Shown here one piece after another: positions 5,938 to 8,551 of a stretch of DNA of 8,551 nucleotides (the stretch's first letter is position 1; each line of letters opens with the position of its first letter). The DNA is taken from contig JAITPE010000266.1 in the NCBI GenBank assembly GCA_031289575.1, positions 1-8,551 on the forward strand. Direction: 5' to 3'. Position numbers and translations under genes: made by a program. Under the pieces are notes generated by a model. The model was not told the origin of the DNA and did no database searches. It saw nothing but the letters and a program-made list of their open reading frames with translations. This DNA comes from Spirochaetia bacterium (GTDB lineage: Bacteria > Spirochaetota > UBA4802 > UBA5550).

Positions 5938-6617
5938 TGGAATTAATACAGGCAAATAATATAACAAAGATATACACGCGCGGTTCGGAAAAAATACATG
6001 CTTTGAACAACGCGTCTTTCTCTGTAAACAAGGGAGACATAGTCTGTGTTATAGGCCAGTCGGGTTCGGGCAAAACTACTCTTGTTAATGTTCTCGGCTG
6101 CCTTGACAATCCGAGTTCCGGAAGCCTGACCATAGACGGGAAGGAGGTCTTTAAAACAGGGCTGTCACTTTCCGAATCCGAGTTAACCCATGTAAGGCGC
6201 CGTTTTTTTGGATATGTGTTTCAAAAATTTTTCCTTATACCAACGCTTACGGTTAAAGAGAACATTCTTCTTCCGGCTGTTTTCCAAAAAAAGTACAAGG
6301 CCAACGAAGAGAATCTGGATCCAATTATGGAGATGCTTGATATAGCCAAACGCAAGGAGCATTTGCCATCGCAGCTATCGGGCGGAGAAATGCAGCGCGT
6401 AGCCATAGCGCGCGCCCTTATAAACAACCCGTCGGTTCTTATTGCCGATGAGCCCACAGGAAACCTTGACAGCAAGCGTTCGGGCGAAATCAAGGATCTG
6501 ATTGTGAATCTCAATAAGGAGCATGGAATTACGGTTATCTTGGTTACACATAATACGGATTTGGCAAAAATAGGAAACAGGACTTTGGAACTCACCGACG
6601 GCGTACTCAGGCAGTAA
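5937..6617 (+). CDS. ABC transporter ATPase, MacB/LolD type
   Basis: A 226-residue cytosolic ATPase that powers the adjacent permease; it would act as a dimer under two permease subunits. All motifs are intact: Walker A GQSGSGKTT (40-48), Q-loop Q96 (YVFQKFF), signature LSGGEMQRVAIARA (147-160), Walker B SVLIADEP (166-173), D-loop GNLD (175-178) and switch histidine H205 (VTHN). The stretch LTHVRRRFFGYVFQ before the Q-loop and the length are typical of the MacB/LolD/FtsE branch. The start codon overlaps the permease stop (TAATG). It is the last gene of the five-gene operon, and its stop is only 9 bases from the stop of the convergent serS gene, with no terminator between. Nothing about the sequence is degenerate, so the complex should be active; the substrate or partner has to come from the other operon members. 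Confidence 0.95.
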   Translation: MELIQANNITKIYTRGSEKIHALNNASFSVNKGDIVCVIGQSGSGKTTLVNVLGCLDNPSSGSLTIDGKEVFKTGLSLSESELTHVRRRFFGYVFQKFFLIPTLTVKENILLPAVFQKKYKANEENLDPIMEMLDIAKRKEHLPSQLSGGEMQRVAIARALINNPSVLIADEPTGNLDSKRSGEIKDLIVNLNKEHGITVILVTHNTDLAKIGNRTLELTDGVLRQ

Positions 6618-6626
6618 GGGCTTTCT

Positions 6627-7883
6627 TTACCGCATGTACGGCTTGAGCGCTTCCGGAATTTCAATGCCGCCGCCGGCAGTCTGGTAGTTTTCCATAACCG
6701 CCGCCAGAGTCCGGCCCGCGGCAAGTCCGGAACCGTTTAGTGTGTGCAAAAATTCCGGCTTGCCGCCCTTTTTCCTGTAACGGATTCGGGCGCGCCTTGC
6801 CTGGTAATCCAAAAAATTTGAACACGACGAGATCTCGATGTAGCGGTTAAGGCCGGGCATCCATACTTCCAGATCATAAGTCTTGGAAGATGAGGCTGAT
6901 GTATCACCGCTGCAAAGCAGTTTTACCTTATAGTGTAAATTAAGCCGCTTGAGAACTTCCTCCGCGTCGGCCGTGAGCTTTTCATGCTCATCGGCCGATC
7001 TTTCGGGTTCAGTGAACTTTACAAGTTCAACCTTTTGAAACTGGTGAACCCTGATGAGCCCGCGCGTATCCTTTCCGGCGGCGCCGGCCTCACGCCTAAA
7101 GCACGATGACTGCATTGTAAGACAAACCGGCAGCATGTCCGCGTCGAGAATCTCGTCGCGAAAAAGATTAGTAAGCGTAACTTCTGCGGTCGGAATGAGA
7201 GAAAGCCCGTCTTTCTCCATTCTGTAGTACTCGTCTTTAAATTTAGGGTACTGGCCTGTTCCTGTCATGCTGTCGTCGTTTACAATGAACGGACCAAAAG
7301 TTTCGGAATAGCCGTGCTCCTTGGTGTGCAGGTCGAGCATAAAATTTATGATTGCTCTTTCAAGCTTGGCCGCCAGATCCCTGTAAACATAGAAACGGGC
7401 TCCGGCAAGTTTAACGCCTCTTTCGAAATCCAATATTCCGAGCTCGGTTCCAAGATCATAGTGAGCCTTGGGCTCAAAGCTGAACTTTCTTTTTTCGCCC
7501 CATTCTCTCACCAGAATATTTCCGCTGTCGTCGCGTCCCTCGGGCACAGAGGGGTCGAGCAGATTTGGAACAGCAAGATGCATATATGTAAAACTTTCGT
7601 TCAATGACTGCAATTTTTCATCAATGGATTTGATTTCGTCTGATATGCCCTGCACCCCTTCCATGGCCGCGGAGACATCAGCCCCATTTGCTTTTTTAAG
7701 GCCTATCTCCTTCGAGGCCTTGTTGCGTTTTTCACGAAGTTCATCGGCAGAGAGAATCAGCCTTCTGCGCTCATCGTCAATACGCGCAAGCTCATCAATA
7801 TCAAGCGCGTCTTCCATGTGGCGCGCCTTGAGAAGTCTGCGTACGGATTCAATATCATCGCGTATTATCTTAGGGTCAATCAT
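6627..7883 (-). CDS. serS: Seryl-tRNA synthetase
   Basis: A class II aminoacyl-tRNA synthetase that charges tRNA-Ser (and tRNA-Sec where present) with serine in the cytosol. The 418 residues fit the family. The N-terminal half to about residue 100 is the long antiparallel coiled coil that grips the tRNA (charged heptads, LSADELREKRNKASKEIG). The catalytic core has the serine-site TAEV (232-235), motif 2 CFRREAGAAGKDTRGLIRVHQF (261-282), and motif 3 NGSGLAAGRTLAAVMENYQ (383-401), ending in EIPEALKPYM. Two ATGs lie close together, at 7889 and 7883. AGGAG (minus strand, 7895-7891) is 1 base from the first but 7 from the second, so translation should begin at 7883 (MIDPKIIRDD). No promoter of its own is obvious in the 28 bases between the tRNA terminator and its ribosome binding site. 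Confidence 0.98.
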   Translation of the reverse strand: MIDPKIIRDDIESVRRLLKARHMEDALDIDELARIDDERRRLILSADELREKRNKASKEIGLKKANGADVSAAMEGVQGISDEIKSIDEKLQSLNESFTYMHLAVPNLLDPSVPEGRDDSGNILVREWGEKRKFSFEPKAHYDLGTELGILDFERGVKLAGARFYVYRDLAAKLERAIINFMLDLHTKEHGYSETFGPFIVNDDSMTGTGQYPKFKDEYYRMEKDGLSLIPTAEVTLTNLFRDEILDADMLPVCLTMQSSCFRREAGAAGKDTRGLIRVHQFQKVELVKFTEPERSADEHEKLTADAEEVLKRLNLHYKVKLLCSGDTSASSSKTYDLEVWMPGLNRYIEISSCSNFLDYQARRARIRYRKKGGKPEFLHTLNGSGLAAGRTLAAVMENYQTAGGGIEIPEALKPYMR

Positions 7884-7923
7884 GTGCATGCTCCTGTAAA
7901 AGCAAAACGGCCGTGTATGAATT

Positions 7924-7948
7924 AAAAAAGCCTGAATTAATTCAGGCT
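7924..7948 (-). terminator. Intrinsic terminator of tRNA-Phe
   Basis: A 20-base perfect palindrome (7948-7929 on the minus strand) forms an 8-bp stem, AGCCTGAA with TTCAGGCT, around a TTAA loop. It is followed directly by six T residues (7929-7924, one shared with the stem). It begins 10 bases after the tRNA 3' end and ends 28 bases before the serS ribosome binding site. It is a textbook rho-independent terminator for leftward transcription. Confidence 0.85.
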
Positions 7949-7957
7949 GATGTTTTT

Positions 7958-8030
7958 TGGTCAGGGACGGAATCGAACCGCCGACACGGGGATTTTCAGT
8001 CCCCTGCTCTACCGACTGAGCTACCTGACC
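7958..8030 (-). tRNA. tRNA-Phe (anticodon GAA)
   Basis: A complete 73-base cloverleaf can be folded by eye. The acceptor stem GGTCAGG/CCTGACC is perfect, and the D stem is GCTC/GAGC with loop AGTCGGTA. The anticodon stem is GGGGA/TCCCC with loop CTGAAAA, which gives anticodon GAA (7997-7995) and so phenylalanine. The variable loop is GTGTC, and the T stem GGCGG/CCGTC (one G-U pair) carries the loop TTCGATT. The discriminator base is A, as expected for tRNA-Phe. The CCA end is not encoded (A is followed by AAAAA), so CCA is added by nucleotidyltransferase. It is flanked by its own promoter and terminator. Confidence 0.97.
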
Positions 8031-8051
8031 TCCTTAGTTGGAAACGGAACA

Positions 8052-8079
8052 TATCTAATTCACAGCGCAAATATGTCAA
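8052..8079 (-). promoter_or_regulatory. Promoter of tRNA-Phe
   Basis: On the minus strand a perfect -35 box TTGACA (8079-8074) is followed after 16 bases by TAGATA (8057-8052), a weak match to the -10 consensus. A start near 8045 would leave a leader of about 15 bases before the mature tRNA. Position and the perfect -35 support it; the exact -10 is uncertain because GATATG one or two bases on is equally weak. Confidence 0.5.
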
Positions 8080-8099
8080 CGAAAAATTTTGTAAAAGAT

Positions 8100-8551
8100 T
8101 CAGCTCTCAAATATTTTCATGTTGGCGAAAAAGTCATATATTCTGCTGCCGATACCGGCAATTCTTTTGTTGACTCCGCTTATAAATTCTACACCGGCAT
8201 TGTATGTGGTATGTATCAGTGAATATATTTTCTCTTTTATTCCGCCCGTTCTTGAGGCCTCATAGGGCAAGGGAGGGATAAAATTTTCGATATTGGCTTC
8301 CGCGCGGTGTTCATTTTCGATGTGTACGATGTTTTCATTATTTATGTTATTTATGCTATTTATATTATTTCCGCTATTATAGATAGACGCGCTCTCCAAG
8401 GGCCGCACATCATCTTCCGCGGCGCCGTAAAGAGACAGGCCGCCGCTCGGGTATGTGTACAGAATGTCCGCGGGCACTTCAACGAGACGGGCATTCGCAG
8501 GCGCGTCAGGTATCTTTTTGCCTTCGGCGTTCGATGCTGCAAGTACGCCAT
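8100..8551 (-). CDS. Unrecognised protein, C-terminal part (cut by right window edge)
   Basis: An open frame runs leftward from the window edge to TGA at 8102-8100, about 150 codons. A GTG at 8477 could start a 125-residue version, but the frame stays open upstream with protein-like sequence (GVLAASNAEGKKIPDAPANARLVEV), so the gene most likely begins outside the window. Visible parts are a Pro/Ala/Gly-rich stretch, then an Asn/Ile-rich low-complexity segment (GNNINSINNINNENIVHIENEH) coded by 9-base tandem repeats, then PPLPYEASRTGG, and a C-terminal possibly amphipathic stretch (KEKIYSLIHTTYNAGVEFISG to the end). No membrane helix, catalytic motif or known domain is recognised. The stop is 20 bases upstream of the tRNA-Phe -35 box, and no terminator is seen after it. 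The frame choice is supported by composition; the competing frame from 8551 is Arg/Cys-rich and less protein-like. Confidence 0.6.
   Translation of the reverse strand, partial: GVLAASNAEGKKIPDAPANARLVEVPADILYTYPSGGLSLYGAAEDDVRPLESASIYNSGNNINSINNINNENIVHIENEHRAEANIENFIPPLPYEASRTGGIKEKIYSLIHTTYNAGVEFISGVNKRIAGIGSRIYDFFANMKIFES
8337..8372 (-). repeat. 9-base tandem repeats coding Asn/Ile
   Basis: On the minus strand, three consecutive 9-base units ATAAATAGC, ATAAATAAC and ATAAATAAT (8363-8337), preceded by a diverged fourth unit GGAAATAAT (8372-8364), encode INS-INN-INN after GNN. The units are exactly in frame with the open frame at 8100-8551, so gain or loss of a unit would change protein length without a frameshift. 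Confidence 0.75.

Noticed and set aside
7884..7889. First of two ATGs as the serS start
   Set aside because: The AGGAG is only 1 base away from it, whereas the ATG six bases on has a 7-base spacing and gives the usual N-terminus.
6627..8030. T-box riboswitch upstream of serS
   Set aside because: The leader between the terminator and the ribosome binding site is far too short and lacks the T-box sequence; the hairpin present terminates the tRNA gene.
7913..8222. Plus-strand open frames across the tRNA region (7913-8173 and 7950-8222)
   Set aside because: They read through a complete tRNA gene and its flanks on the opposite strand.
8360..8551. Alternative minus-strand frame at the right edge
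   Set aside because: It is Arg/Cys-rich and unlike the neighbouring genes; the overlapping frame that ends at 8100 is longer and more protein-like.
1..8551. CRISPR arrays, insertion sequences, prophage or integration sites at the tRNA
   Set aside because: No regularly spaced repeats, transposase or integrase frames, or duplicated tRNA 3' end were seen.

Overview
The window looks like chromosomal DNA of a Gram-negative (diderm) bacterium of moderate G+C. The evidence for an outer membrane is a signal-peptide-bearing protein with the alternating polar/aromatic pattern of a beta-barrel, in an operon with periplasmic proteins. The phylum cannot be fixed from the sequence. The tRNA-Phe gene lacks an encoded CCA end, and the PII protein lacks the tyrosine that enterobacterial uridylyltransferase modifies, so an enteric proteobacterium is unlikely.

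Layout, left to right. (1) Positions 1-758, minus strand: the first 252 codons of a magnesium transporter of the MgtE family (cytosolic N domain plus CBS pair), cut by the window edge, with a recognisable promoter and ribosome binding site. (2) Positions 923-2523, plus strand: an ammonium transporter gene (amtB type) followed 26 bases later by its PII regulator (glnK type), a classical nitrogen-sensing pair. It is followed by a perfect 15-bp inverted repeat and a second G+C-rich hairpin with a T-rich stretch. (3) Positions 2696-6617, plus strand: a tightly packed five-gene operon. It encodes a methionine/histidine-containing secreted protein resembling the YtkA/FixH-like group, an outer-membrane beta-barrel protein, a secreted protein resembling the FMN-binding family but without its flavin-attachment motif, a MacB/FtsX-type ABC permease, and its ATPase. 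The last three genes overlap or nearly overlap. An extended -10 promoter preceded by an imperfect dyad lies just upstream. (4) Positions 6627-7883, minus strand: serS (seryl-tRNA synthetase), convergent with the operon at a 9-base gap. (5) Positions 7924-8079, minus strand: a tRNA-Phe(GAA) gene with its own promoter and an intrinsic terminator, directly upstream of serS. (6) Positions 8100-8551, minus strand: the C-terminal part of an unrecognised protein with an Asn/Ile-rich tandem repeat, cut by the right edge.

The part most worth following is the five-gene operon. It joins an energised inner-membrane ABC module of the mechanotransmission type, two periplasmic proteins and an outer-membrane barrel, with no MacA-like adaptor or TolC in view. 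The Met/His motif of the first protein, a conserved-looking Cys-Pro motif in the permease, and the operator-like dyad make transition-metal (copper or iron) handling in the envelope a reasonable hypothesis. Nothing in the sequence proves it.
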